DNA from: an uncultured Bacteroidales bacterium
Lineage (GTDB): Bacteria > Bacteroidota > Bacteroidia > Bacteroidales > P3
Assembly (NCBI GenBank): GCA_937876865.1
Contig: CALEFF010000052.1
Span: 1-14,295 of the forward strand
Length of the DNA stretch: 14,295 nt
Direction: 5' to 3'
Below, piece by piece: positions 7,262 to 14,295 of the stretch. The position numbers and the translations under genes are program-made. The notes under the pieces are model-generated. The model was not told the DNA's origin and ran no database searches. It saw only the letters and a list, made by a program, of their open reading frames with translations. Position 1 is the first letter of the stretch. The number at the start of each line of letters is the position of its first letter.

Positions 7262-7633
7262 ATGGGAAAACAAAGAAAAGAAGCAGAGATTCTTTCGCAA
7301 ATAGCGGTGAAAGGAATTCAAGAAAAAAAAGGAAAAAATATTACCATAATAGATTTTGATGGTATAGATGGCTCTTTATTTGAATATTACGTAATTTGTA
7401 CAGCTAATTCTCCAACTCACGTGGACGCAATTACCGATTCAATCGATAGAGAAATTAAACAAGCAACAGGACTCAATCCAAGAAAAGTAGAAGGCTTACA
7501 AAATTGTCAATGGGTCTTGCTTGATTATTTTGATGTCGTTGTTCACGTTTTCTTAGAAGAAACAAGAGAGTTTTATAACATAGAAGCAATGTGGAAAGAC
7601 GTTAAACAAACTCATTTAGAAGATATAGAATAA
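7262..7633 (+). CDS. rsfS: Ribosomal silencing factor RsfS
   Basis: A 123-residue protein of the RsfS/Iojap (DUF143) family. RsfS binds ribosomal protein uL14 on the 50S subunit and blocks joining to the 30S, lowering translation in starvation. The typical features are all present: the N-terminal helix, FEYYVICTANSPTHVDAI, the KVEGLQNCQWVLLDYFDVVVHVF core (about residues 77-99) and the REFYNIEAMWKD ending. The length is usual for the family. It is the first gene of the six-gene plus-strand operon, ten bases before ftsH, and starts just after a divergent A-rich regulatory region. Nothing unusual is seen in the protein. Its linkage to ftsH and lipid genes suggests growth-rate co-control, which is inference. 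Confidence 0.95.
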   Translation: MGKQRKEAEILSQIAVKGIQEKKGKNITIIDFDGIDGSLFEYYVICTANSPTHVDAITDSIDREIKQATGLNPRKVEGLQNCQWVLLDYFDVVVHVFLEETREFYNIEAMWKDVKQTHLEDIE

Positions 7634-7643
7634 AAACAAAACT

Positions 7644-9662
7644 ATGACTCAACAAAATAAATCAAAAAAACAACCACCTAAAATCAAATTCAAAATATAT
7701 TGGATATACATTGGATTGCTTTTAATCTTGGGATTTATGATGTTTGGTGGAGGAGATTCCACTACTTCAAAGGAAATCAACGAGGAAAAGTTAAGAAAAG
7801 TTTTGATTAAAAAGGATTACGAAAAAATTAACGTAGTTAATAAAGAGTTTGCTGAGATTTACATCAAGCAATCACAAATTCAAAACGATACAACCTACAA
7901 AGACTTAAAACCACAAGGCACATTTGGTTCTACAAATAAGAATTACAATGGTTTTTACATATTTAAGTTTGTTGATTACGAAGATTTCCGTGCTATTTTA
8001 AAGACTGTAGAGGATCAATGGATAGCAAAAGATACAGTAGGTGTAGCAACTCAAGTAGAAAAACAAAGAATAATAGCAGACAAACGCATAAATGTTGAAT
8101 CAGAAGAAAGAAAAAGTTTCTTTGGAGACAATGGTTTTTTCATTATCTCAATGATAGTGATGATTTTTGTATGGATATTGTTTTTTAGGATGATGAGAGG
8201 CGGTAGTAATTCTGGCGGTGGCGGAATGGGCGGAGGTATTTTTAATGTTGGAAAAAGTAAAGCACGTCTCTATGATAAGGATAAAGATATTTCAATTACT
8301 TTTGCAGATGTTGCAGGCTTAGAAGAAGCGAAAGTAGAAGTTAAAGAAATAGTAGATTTCTTAAAATCACCGTCAAAATACACTGATTTAGGCGGAAAAA
8401 TCCCTAAGGGGGCGTTATTAGTTGGCCCTCCGGGTACGGGAAAGACTCTTTTGGCAAAAGCAGTCGCAGGAGAAGCAAAAGTTCCTTTCTTTTCAATGTC
8501 GGGAAGTGATTTTGTGGAAATGTTTGTTGGCGTTGGAGCTTCACGAGTTAGGGATTTATTTGAAACAGCAAAGAAAAAAGCACCTTGTATCGTATTTATA
8601 GATGAAATAGATGCTATTGGACGAGCACGAGGCAAAAACTTATCTTCTGGATCTAATGATGAAAGAGAAAATACCTTGAATCAACTGCTCACAGAAATGG
8701 ATGGATTTGGTACAAATGCAGGAGTAATTATTCTTGCTGCAACAAACCGAGCAGATATTTTAGATAAAGCATTGTTAAGAGCAGGAAGATTTGATCGTCA
8801 AATACATGTAGATTTGCCAGACTTAACAGAAAGAAAAGCAATCTTTAACGTACATACGAAAAAACTTAAATTTGACGAAAAAGACGTAGATATAGAGTTT
8901 TTATCCAAACAAACACCAGGCTTTTCAGGTGCAGATATAGCCAATGTCTGCAATGAAGCAGCGCTAATTGCAGCAAGAAAGGATAAAAAGATAATAGAAA
9001 AACAAGATTTCTTAGATGCGGTTGATAGAATTATTGGAGGATTAGAGAAAAAGAATAAAATCATTACGCCAAAAGAAAAACGCACAATTGCTTATCACGA
9101 AGCAGGACACGCATCTGTTAGTTGGTTGTTAGAACACGCTAATCCGCTTGTAAAAGTTACCATTGTACCGAGAGGACAAGCACTTGGAGCAGCATGGTAC
9201 TTACCAGAAGAAAGACAAATCACTACAAAGGCTCAACTTTTAGACCAAATGATTTCTTTGCTTGGAGGAAGAGCCGCTGAAGAGATTGTTTTTGGAGAAG
9301 TATCAACAGGTGCATTGAACGATTTGGAAAGAGTAACAAAGCAAGCCTATGCAATGGTTGTTTATTATGGTCTTGACAAAGAAATAGGCAATATAAGTTT
9401 TTACGATTCAAGCGGACAAAGTGAGTATGGCTTCCAAAAACCATTCAGCGATAAGACTGCGGAAAAAATAGACGTACAAATACGTTCTATGGTTGAAGAA
9501 GCATATAACAGAGCGAAAACAATCTTAATTGAAAATAGAGAAAAGTTAGATGCTTTGGCAACTATACTTGTAGAAAGAGAAGTAATATTCAGAGAAGACG
9601 TAGAGAATATTTACGGAAAACGTCCTTGGGACGAAGAAAAAACAGATGAGCAACAAGCATAA
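7644..9662 (+). CDS. ftsH: ATP-dependent zinc metalloprotease FtsH
   Basis: A 672-residue inner-membrane AAA protease that extracts and degrades misfolded or regulatory membrane and cytosolic proteins. The order is a lysine-rich N terminus, TM1 (about 17-35), a periplasmic domain, and TM2 (about 166-183). A glycine-rich linker then leads to the AAA domain with Walker A GPPGTGKT (261-268), Walker B FIDE (D320, E321) and the second region of homology ATNRADILDKALLRAGRFDR. The M41 peptidase has HEAGH (485-489), with D560 of GALNDLE as the expected third zinc ligand. The length is slightly above the roughly 650 residues common in Proteobacteria. Its last 17 bases overlap the next gene, so translation of the LUD protein is probably coupled. 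All catalytic residues are present. Confidence 0.98.
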   Translation: MTQQNKSKKQPPKIKFKIYWIYIGLLLILGFMMFGGGDSTTSKEINEEKLRKVLIKKDYEKINVVNKEFAEIYIKQSQIQNDTTYKDLKPQGTFGSTNKNYNGFYIFKFVDYEDFRAILKTVEDQWIAKDTVGVATQVEKQRIIADKRINVESEERKSFFGDNGFFIISMIVMIFVWILFFRMMRGGSNSGGGGMGGGIFNVGKSKARLYDKDKDISITFADVAGLEEAKVEVKEIVDFLKSPSKYTDLGGKIPKGALLVGPPGTGKTLLAKAVAGEAKVPFFSMSGSDFVEMFVGVGASRVRDLFETAKKKAPCIVFIDEIDAIGRARGKNLSSGSNDERENTLNQLLTEMDGFGTNAGVIILAATNRADILDKALLRAGRFDRQIHVDLPDLTERKAIFNVHTKKLKFDEKDVDIEFLSKQTPGFSGADIANVCNEAALIAARKDKKIIEKQDFLDAVDRIIGGLEKKNKIITPKEKRTIAYHEAGHASVSWLLEHANPLVKVTIVPRGQALGAAWYLPEERQITTKAQLLDQMISLLGGRAAEEIVFGEVSTGALNDLERVTKQAYAMVVYYGLDKEIGNISFYDSSGQSEYGFQKPFSDKTAEKIDVQIRSMVEEAYNRAKTILIENREKLDALATILVEREVIFREDVENIYGKRPWDEEKTDEQQA

Positions 9663-10230
9663 ACGAGAAAAATTTCTCAGAGTTGTAAAACAAAATCTTA
9701 CAAAGGTAGAAATAGGTGAGTTTGAAAAGAAAGAACCACCTGTTTCTTACTCTAAGATTGAGCAAGATAAGTTAGTTGCTTTTGCAGAAAGGTTTGTTGA
9801 AACCAAAGGAAGATTTATCTATTGTGAAAATCAAGAAGATTTTATTAAAAAGTTGCAATCACATATTGCTTATCGTAAATGGGAGAGAGTTCTTGCTTTT
9901 AATGAAAAATTAAACTCTTATTTGAATAGTGTAGGTGTTGAAACTGTTTTAGAAAATGATAATGCAATAGTTGGAATTAGTCTTTGTCAGGCCATGATTG
10001 CTAATTCTGGAAGCATTCTTATTACTTCTAACCAAGGATTTGGTGGACGAATAAATAAATTGCCCTCTATTTTTATCGTTGTTGCACATTCTTCGCAAGT
10101 TTTCTCAGATTACAAGCAAGCACTTATGCCTTTGTTGGAAAATATCCCTCAAAGTATAACTACTTTTATGCCAAGTGAGGCATTGAAACAATCTGTTATA
10201 GAATTTTATCTTTATGTAATTGAACAATAA
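9646..10230 (+). CDS. LUD-domain protein (LutC/YkgG family)
   Basis: A 194-residue protein of the LUD (lactate utilisation domain) family. The basic N-terminal helix is followed by the LUD fold, seen in FIYCENQEDFIKKL, a central segment around NAIVGISLCQAMIANSGSI, and the glycine-rich loop TSNQGFGGRINKLPSIFIVV typical of LutC/YkgG. In the lut operon, LutC works with the iron-sulfur proteins LutA and LutB to oxidise L-lactate. Neither partner is nearby here, so a role in lactate use cannot be assumed. The ATG at 9646 lies inside the end of ftsH (17-bp overlap in another frame), and cdsA starts nine bases downstream. The position within a membrane-homeostasis operon suggests a different or additional function, which is inference. 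Family assignment is firm; substrate is unknown. Confidence 0.85.
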   Translation: MSNKHKREKFLRVVKQNLTKVEIGEFEKKEPPVSYSKIEQDKLVAFAERFVETKGRFIYCENQEDFIKKLQSHIAYRKWERVLAFNEKLNSYLNSVGVETVLENDNAIVGISLCQAMIANSGSILITSNQGFGGRINKLPSIFIVVAHSSQVFSDYKQALMPLLENIPQSITTFMPSEALKQSVIEFYLYVIEQ

Positions 10231-10239
10231 TTAAAGAAT

Positions 10240-11052
10240 ATGAATGATTTATTAAAAAGAACTCTCACAGGAGCGGTGTATGTGGCAAGCGTTTTAGCTG
10301 CAATTTGTTTCAATCCTATAATATCTTCCATTTATTTTGGAATTATAGGTCTTATTGCTTTAAGTGAGTTTTATAATATCACATCAAAAAATTGTCAAAA
10401 AATAAATTCTCTTCTTGCTTATTTGACTGCTATATGTCTTTATTTGACTGTTGCTTTGTACTCTTTTGACTTAAATTTTAAAATACCGCTTTTGATAAGT
10501 GTGGTATTGTTTGTTGCAATTTTTATTGTTGCTTTATATCAAAAAAACGAAAAGCCTTTCACTTCTATTGCTTATACAATTTGTGGATTGATTTATATAA
10601 TTTTGCCAATCTCTACAACAAATCTAATAATTCAATATAATTCAGAATTTCAACCACTTTTACTTTTAAGTGTCTTTATTTTAGCGTGGTGTAACGATAG
10701 TTTCGCATATTTGACAGGTGTAAAATTTGGCAAACATCGCCTTTTTGAAAGACATTCTCCTAAGAAAAGTTGGGAAGGTTTTGTTGGAGGATTTTTATTT
10801 ACTATAATCGCAGGCATTGTAATTTCAAAATTTTCTAATATATTTGCAATTCAGCATTGGATAGTGATTTCAATAATCGTTTCCTCTGTTGGAACACTTG
10901 GCGACTTAGTTGAATCGATGTTTAAACGTCAAATGGGAGTAAAAGATAGTGGAAAAATTCTCCCAGGACATGGAGGAATATTAGATCGTTTTGACATTTT
11001 GTTTATAGTTTTGCCGATAGTGTGGGTTTATTTAGAATTAATAGTAAAATAA
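10240..11052 (+). CDS. cdsA: Phosphatidate cytidylyltransferase (CDP-diglyceride synthase)
   Basis: A 270-residue multi-pass inner-membrane enzyme that makes CDP-diacylglycerol from phosphatidic acid and CTP, the branch point for all phospholipids. The sequence is strongly hydrophobic, with roughly seven or eight membrane segments. The CDS family signature lies at about residues 226-252, reading SMFKRQMGVKDSGK then PGHGGILDRFD, with the conserved Lys-Asp and the His-Gly-Gly...Asp-Arg-Asp pattern complete. An upstream WCNDSFAYLTGVKFGKH segment and the SPKKSWEGFVGG motif are also typical. It starts nine bases after the LUD gene and ends seven before psd, so lipid synthesis steps are co-transcribed. 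Length is normal and no defects are seen. Confidence 0.96.
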   Translation: MNDLLKRTLTGAVYVASVLAAICFNPIISSIYFGIIGLIALSEFYNITSKNCQKINSLLAYLTAICLYLTVALYSFDLNFKIPLLISVVLFVAIFIVALYQKNEKPFTSIAYTICGLIYIILPISTTNLIIQYNSEFQPLLLLSVFILAWCNDSFAYLTGVKFGKHRLFERHSPKKSWEGFVGGFLFTIIAGIVISKFSNIFAIQHWIVISIIVSSVGTLGDLVESMFKRQMGVKDSGKILPGHGGILDRFDILFIVLPIVWVYLELIVK

Positions 11053-11059
11053 TAAGGAT

Positions 11060-11716
11060 ATGTACATACATAAAGAAGGATACAAAATTAGTATTTCGAT
11101 TATAATCATTACAATCTTAGCATTAGTTGCTATGTTTTGTTTCATAAAAGAATGGAACGTGTTTTGGTGGTTGCTAATTGCAGGATTATTGATATTTGAT
11201 TTTGTAGTAATTAGATTTTTTAGAATCCCGGCAAGAGATTTAGCCTCAAACCCAAATCAAGTAATTGCTTCGGCAGACGGAACAATAGTTGTAGTGGAAA
11301 AAGTATTTGAACCAGAAGTTTTAAAGACAGAATGTATTCAAATTTCCACTTTTATGTCGCCAAATAACGTTCATGTAAATCGTTATCCTGTTTCAGGAAA
11401 AGTAGTTTACGTTAATTATCATTCAGGACGCTATCTAATAGCAAAGCACCCTAAAAGTTCAACCTTAAATGAGCGTACAACAGTTTGCGTAGAGACAGAA
11501 AAAGGACAAAAAGTCGTAATAAGACAAATCGCAGGAGCATTGGCAAGAAGAATTGTCTGCTATGCACAAGAAGGAGATGTAGTAAAACAAGGTGAAGAAT
11601 TAGGATTTATAAAATTTGGCTCACGAGTAGATTTGTTTATTCCTATTGACTCGCAAGTACACGCAGAATTAGAAGATAAAGTCAAAGGAGGAATTTCAAT
11701 TCTTGCAAGTATATGA
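11060..11716 (+). CDS. psd: Phosphatidylserine decarboxylase proenzyme
   Basis: A 218-residue short-type phosphatidylserine decarboxylase (PSD-A-like), which converts phosphatidylserine to phosphatidylethanolamine. Two N-terminal membrane segments (about residues 9-29 and 34-52) anchor it. FRIPARD and SADGTIVVVEKV follow, then the STFMSPNNVHVNRYPVSG block. The self-cleavage site is G190-S191 in IKFGSRVD: cleavage there would yield a beta chain of 190 residues and a 28-residue alpha chain carrying the pyruvoyl group. FGSR in place of the E. coli LGST is normal for this short subfamily. The stop codon overlaps the next start (ATGA at 11713-11716), indicating coupled translation. No phosphatidylserine synthase gene is in the window. 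Confidence 0.94.
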   Translation: MYIHKEGYKISISIIIITILALVAMFCFIKEWNVFWWLLIAGLLIFDFVVIRFFRIPARDLASNPNQVIASADGTIVVVEKVFEPEVLKTECIQISTFMSPNNVHVNRYPVSGKVVYVNYHSGRYLIAKHPKSSTLNERTTVCVETEKGQKVVIRQIAGALARRIVCYAQEGDVVKQGEELGFIKFGSRVDLFIPIDSQVHAELEDKVKGGISILASI

Positions 11717-12411
11717 GCATAGAATTAGAAAAGCAAATTCTTTTTGAAGACAATCATATAATTATCCTTAACAAACTCTCTTCCCAAATCGTACATTCCG
11801 ACAAAACAGGTGATGTTTCGTTAGAGGAAATGGTGAAACATTATCTTAAAACAAAGTATAACAAACCCGGAAACGTTTATTGTGGATTAGTTCATCGCTT
11901 AGACCGTCCTGTAAGTGGCGTTGTGATGTTTGCAAAAACAGAAAAAGCCCTTGTTCGTCTTAATAAAATGATGAAAGAACACCAAATCCACAAGACATAT
12001 TGGGCAATAGTAAGAAATAAAAACATAAACCCAAAAGCAACGTTGGTAAACTTTCTTATTCGTAACGAAAAACAAAACAAAACCTACGTTACAAAAGACA
12101 CAAACAAAGGAAAATATGCCGAATTGGACTATGAAGTCCTAAAAAAATCAGATAACTATCAACTATTAAAAGTAAATCTTAAAACAGGACGACATCATCA
12201 AATAAGAGTTCAATTATCCAATATAGGTTGTCCAATAAAAGGCGATTTAAAATATGGATTTGAACGCAGTAATAAAGACGCCTCAATATCACTTCACGCA
12301 AGGGAATTAGAATTTCTTCATCCCGTAAAAAAAGAACAAATAAGAATCATCGCACCACTGCCAAAGGATTCTTTATGGCAATGGTTTGATGAAAATATTT
12401 CTAAGGAATAA
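11713..12411 (+). CDS. RluA-family RNA pseudouridine synthase
   Basis: A 232-residue pseudouridine synthase of the RluA family, which isomerises specific uridines in rRNA or tRNA. The catalytic motif is HRLDRPVSG with D64 as nucleophile. FAKTEKALVRLNKMMKEHQIHKTYWAIV and later LKTGRHHQIRVQL plus GCPIKGDLKYG are the family's other conserved blocks. There is no N-terminal S4 RNA-binding domain; the protein is the catalytic core alone, so the target site cannot be deduced. It overlaps psd by four bases and closes the plus-strand operon. Its final codons form one arm of the shared terminator with the convergent LRR gene. Confidence 0.92.
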   Translation: MSIELEKQILFEDNHIIILNKLSSQIVHSDKTGDVSLEEMVKHYLKTKYNKPGNVYCGLVHRLDRPVSGVVMFAKTEKALVRLNKMMKEHQIHKTYWAIVRNKNINPKATLVNFLIRNEKQNKTYVTKDTNKGKYAELDYEVLKKSDNYQLLKVNLKTGRHHQIRVQLSNIGCPIKGDLKYGFERSNKDASISLHARELEFLHPVKKEQIRIIAPLPKDSLWQWFDENISKE

Positions 12412-12437
12412 GAATTAGTTATTCAAGTTATTCCTTA
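12402..12437. terminator. Bidirectional terminator whose arms contain both stop codons
   Basis: TAAGGAATAA (12402-12411) is the perfect reverse complement of TTATTCCTTA (12428-12437), with a 16-nt loop. The left arm is the end of the pseudouridine synthase gene and the right arm the end of the LRR gene. As a result both proteins end Lys-Glu-stop. Only 16 bases separate the two reading frames. T-rich sequence follows on the plus strand (TTTACCTTT); on the minus strand the downstream side is only moderately T-rich. Confidence 0.65.
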
Positions 12438-13294
12438 TTTACCTTTCGTATTATTGCCTTGTCGTTATTTGTTAAGCGTAAATAATAAACACCTGCTGGC
12501 AAGGATTCAATGTTTATTGTCTTTGCATTAGCAAAAGTAAAAATTGTTTTTCCTGTTAGGTCTATTACTTCTATCTTTTCTATCACTTGACTGAAAGTAA
12601 GTTTGTCTTTTGTTGGATTTGGATAGAAAGAAAATAAAGTTTCTTCTGCATCTTCTAAACCACTATCATCTTCGCAATTTTCTTCAATTCTATCAGCAAA
12701 TAAAGTACTCCATAAAGAATTAGCAGAAGAATAAGCATCTAAACTACCGCAAGGGACAGTTAATATTGCAGTGTTAGGATAAGCGAATGCAGTGTTATCA
12801 CTTATTTCAGGAGGATTTATTGATAAACAAGTAACATTTTGCAACAATTCACTATTACCAAAAGCACCACTGCCAATAAAATTAACATTTGAACCCAAAG
12901 TAACTGTTTCTAACATAGTACAATCATCAAAAAAATTATCAGGAATAGAAAGAATACCCTCACCAATAGTAACAGAGGTTAAAGCAGAACAATTTGCAAA
13001 AACATTATTACCAAACTCTTCAACACTATTAGGAATATTAACAGAAGTTAATCTATTACAATTTGCAAATGCTCCATATGCTATAAACACAACTCTATAA
13101 TTCGTTCCGTTATAATTAACAGTTTCAGGAATATTTGCAGTTGTAATTGAATTATCCGCATAAGTAAGAGTTGCCATTCCAGGCAATAATTCAGGATATA
13201 TTTCATATTGCAACGAATCAACCCAAAAATTTGTTTGGGCTAAAATCACATTTGCACATAATAGAGTGCAAAGAAACAATACTATCTTTTTCAT
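12428..13294 (-). CDS. BspA-like leucine-rich-repeat protein with T9SS sorting domain
   Basis: A 288-residue secreted protein. The signal peptide is MKKIVLFLCTLLCANVILAQ, cut near residue 19-20. About residues 70-165 hold roughly four 23-residue LRR_5 (BspA-type) repeats, such as GAFANCNRLTSVNIPNSV and NVFANCSALTSVTIGEG. A short linker with a Cys pair (VPCG and EENCED) follows, then a typical type A T9SS C-terminal domain from about residue 222: FYPNPTKDKLTF, IEVIDLTGKTIF, LPAGVYYLRLTN and a basic end. The family is surface-attached or secreted and in some species binds host proteins or other bacteria, but the ligand here is unknown. It is monocistronic, with its own promoter at 13456-13485 and a leader of about 155 nt, and converges on the rsfS operon. 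Confidence 0.93.
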   Translation of the reverse strand: MKKIVLFLCTLLCANVILAQTNFWVDSLQYEIYPELLPGMATLTYADNSITTANIPETVNYNGTNYRVVFIAYGAFANCNRLTSVNIPNSVEEFGNNVFANCSALTSVTIGEGILSIPDNFFDDCTMLETVTLGSNVNFIGSGAFGNSELLQNVTCLSINPPEISDNTAFAYPNTAILTVPCGSLDAYSSANSLWSTLFADRIEENCEDDSGLEDAEETLFSFYPNPTKDKLTFSQVIEKIEVIDLTGKTIFTFANAKTINIESLPAGVYYLRLTNNDKAIIRKVNKE

Positions 13295-13455
13295 TTTTTA
13301 TTTGGCTTTATATTTTTAACTAAATTGGTTACTTAATAAAAAAAACATAAACATTCTTTCCTTATTTATTTGGCTTATTGTATGAAATTGTCCAAGTTTC
13401 AAACAACCCAAAAATAAGCAAAAACGCTTTTTTATTGTCATTAAAATTCTGCCCA

Positions 13456-13485
13456 CAAAGGTATAACATTTTTTTATAACCACAA
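13456..13485 (-). promoter_or_regulatory. Bacteroides-type promoter of the LRR gene
   Basis: Read on the minus strand, TTG (13485-13483), exactly 19 nt, then TACCTTTG (13463-13456) is a near-ideal TTG-N19-TAnnTTTG promoter. Transcription would start near 13449, leaving a leader of about 155 nt before the ATG at 13294. That is long enough to hold leader regulation, though no known riboswitch was recognised. Confidence 0.65.
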
Positions 13486-13600
13486 AAATTAGGCGTGTTA
13501 AGTTTTTGCACTGATTTCAAAAGGAAGAATACATGTAAATGAAATAAAAATCTAAAAAATCTTTCATTTAAATTGACACCCCTTTTTAAGAGAGAAAAAA

Positions 13601-13684
13601 GCAAAGAAAAAACTCAAAAAAGCAAAGAAAAATTTTAAAAATCCTAAGGAAAATTCTAAAAAAGCAAAGAAAAAAAATAAAAAA
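13601..13684. repeat. Second 21-bp-period A-rich array
   Basis: GCAAAGAAAAA begins at 13601, 13622 and 13664, with a degenerate unit (CCTAAGGAAAA) at 13643, giving four units at exact 21-bp spacing. Period, copy number and CAAAGAAA-like core match the array at 7110-7193, although the sequences around the cores differ. On the minus strand the array is T-rich and directly follows the argF hairpin. Confidence 0.75.
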
Positions 13685-13714
13685 ATAAGGGAAGAATTAA
13701 ATTCCTCCCTTATT
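13684..13714. terminator. Rho-independent terminator of argF
   Basis: AATAAGGGAAGAATT (13684-13698) pairs with AATTCCTCCCTTATT (13700-13714) at 14 of 15 positions. It lies 21 bases after the argF stop and, read on the minus strand, is followed by a long T-rich run (complement of 13664-13683). This is a strong intrinsic terminator for argF. Confidence 0.85.
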
Positions 13715-13735
13715 TCTATTAAGATTGCAAAGCAA

Positions 13736-14295
13736 TTAGTCGCCAAGTGTTGCAACCATAACTGCTTTTATTGTATGCATACGGTTTTCTGCTTCATCAA
13801 ATACGATAGAGTTTTCGCTTTCAAAAACTTCTTCTGTAACTTCAACTCCATCTAAGCCGAATTGTTTGTAAACATCACGACCTACTTGTGTTTCTAAGTT
13901 GTGGTAAGCAGGTAAGCAGTGCATAAATTTACATTTTGGATTACCTGTCATTTCCATCATTTCTTTATTTACTTGGTAAGGTTTCAATAAAGCGATTCTT
14001 TCAGCCCAAACTTCTGCTGGTTCTCCCATTGATACCCATACGTCAGTGTATAAGAAATCACAACCTTTAACTCCTTCTGCTACATTGTCAGTTATAGTTA
14101 ATGTAGCACCAGTTTCTTTTGCTATTTCTTGGCAAGTAGCAACTAATTCAGCATCTGGTTGAAGTCCTTTTGGAGCAACGATTCTTACATCCATTCCCAT
14201 TTTTACTCCACCTACCATTAAAGAGTTACCCATGTTGTAACGAGCATCTCCAAAATAAACTAATTTTAATCCTTTTAATTTTCCAAAATGTTCGC
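13736..14295 (-). CDS. argF: Ornithine carbamoyltransferase, C-terminal part (cut by window edge)
   Basis: The last 186 or so codons of ornithine carbamoyltransferase, which makes citrulline from ornithine and carbamoyl phosphate (or works in reverse in the arginine deiminase pathway). The frame is open to the window end, beginning EHFGKLKGLKLVYFGDARYN; the ATG at 14233 is internal. Visible motifs are GDARYNMGNSL, the ornithine-loop DVWVSMGEP, the catalytic HCLPAYH, and the C-terminal ENRMHTIKAVMVATLG. These match the ordinary E. coli-type enzyme and not the acetyl- or succinylornithine carbamoyltransferase known from some Bacteroidota. Whether it is anabolic (argF) or catabolic (arcB) cannot be told from this part alone. 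The N-terminal carbamoyl-phosphate-binding half lies outside the window. A strong terminator follows the stop. Confidence 0.95.
   Translation of the reverse strand, partial: EHFGKLKGLKLVYFGDARYNMGNSLMVGGVKMGMDVRIVAPKGLQPDAELVATCQEIAKETGATLTITDNVAEGVKGCDFLYTDVWVSMGEPAEVWAERIALLKPYQVNKEMMEMTGNPKCKFMHCLPAYHNLETQVGRDVYKQFGLDGVEVTEEVFESENSIVFDEAENRMHTIKAVMVATLGD

Larger units (their letters stand above)
13295..13735. other. Non-coding region between the LRR gene and argF
   Basis: No convincing gene is seen in these roughly 440 bases. From left to right they hold the leader of the LRR gene, in which the 11-mer TTATTTGGCTT occurs twice (13298-13308 and 13366-13376). Next come the LRR promoter (13456-13485), a perfect 9-bp inverted repeat (TAAATGAAA 13536-13544 with TTTCATTTA 13562-13570), a 21-bp-period A-rich array (13601-13684) and the argF terminator (13684-13714). 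Open frames on the minus strand here are low-complexity or cross the promoter and are not credible genes. Confidence 0.7.

Noticed and set aside
8270..8635. Antisense frame inside ftsH, and similar antisense frames elsewhere (for example 8798-9085 and 12792-13100)
   Set aside because: They are shadows of strongly conserved genes on the opposite strand.
13536..13570. 9-bp perfect inverted repeat as a terminator
   Set aside because: It is AT-only apart from one G-C pair and lacks a T-tract on either side in the right direction; no gene ends there. It is mentioned only as part of the non-coding region.
13362..13604. 80-codon frame on the minus strand
   Set aside because: It runs across the LRR promoter and leader, has low complexity and no recognisable domain.
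13564..13755. Phenylalanine-rich frame on the minus strand
   Set aside because: It is the translation of the A-rich 21-bp array and argF terminator in the antisense sense, and overlaps the argF end.

Overview
The window is about 14.3 kb of AT-rich DNA that looks like the chromosome of a Bacteroidota bacterium, most likely an anaerobic Bacteroidales. Four observations support this. The promoters fit the Bacteroides-type TTG-N19-TAnnTTTG pattern. One secreted protein ends in a type IX secretion (T9SS) sorting domain. A giant TPR protein is paired with a TonB-receptor-like beta-barrel protein. The cluster rsfS-ftsH-LUD-cdsA-psd is of a kind familiar from this phylum. No rRNA, tRNA, CRISPR array or recognisable transposase was seen.

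Layout. Positions 1-1772 (plus strand) are an accessory patch. A decayed, internally deleted copy of a downstream gene (1-177) is followed by an unexplained stretch, four phased 14-bp repeats with an embedded promoter, and a gene for an AAA ATPase with a C-terminal PD-(D/E)XK nuclease-like domain (423-1772). Positions 1786-6990 (minus strand) are a tightly packed three-gene operon read right to left: a 1023-residue secreted TPR protein, a 564-residue outer-membrane beta-barrel protein and a 143-residue helical protein of unknown function. The last of these is the parent of the decayed copy at 1-177.

Positions 6991-7261 form a divergent intergenic region with a 21-bp-period A-rich repeat array nested between imperfect inverted repeats. 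Positions 7262-12411 (plus strand) are a six-gene operon with gaps of 10 nt or less, or overlaps: ribosome silencing factor rsfS, membrane protease ftsH, a LUD-domain protein, CDP-diglyceride synthase cdsA, phosphatidylserine decarboxylase psd, and an RluA-type pseudouridine synthase. It joins ribosome control, membrane proteolysis and phosphatidylethanolamine synthesis, a plausible envelope and growth-homeostasis unit. Positions 12428-13294 (minus) encode a BspA-like leucine-rich-repeat protein exported by T9SS. Positions 13295-13735 are non-coding, with a good promoter for the LRR gene, a second 21-bp-period A-rich array and a strong terminator. Positions 13736-14295 (minus) are the C-terminal part of ornithine carbamoyltransferase, cut by the window edge.

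Most of the window is ordinary core genome. The parts most worth a second look are the ATPase patch (recent partial duplication plus phased repeats), the two distant intergenic arrays with the same 21-bp period and CAAAGAAA-like core, and the uncharacterised TPR / beta-barrel / helical-protein operon.
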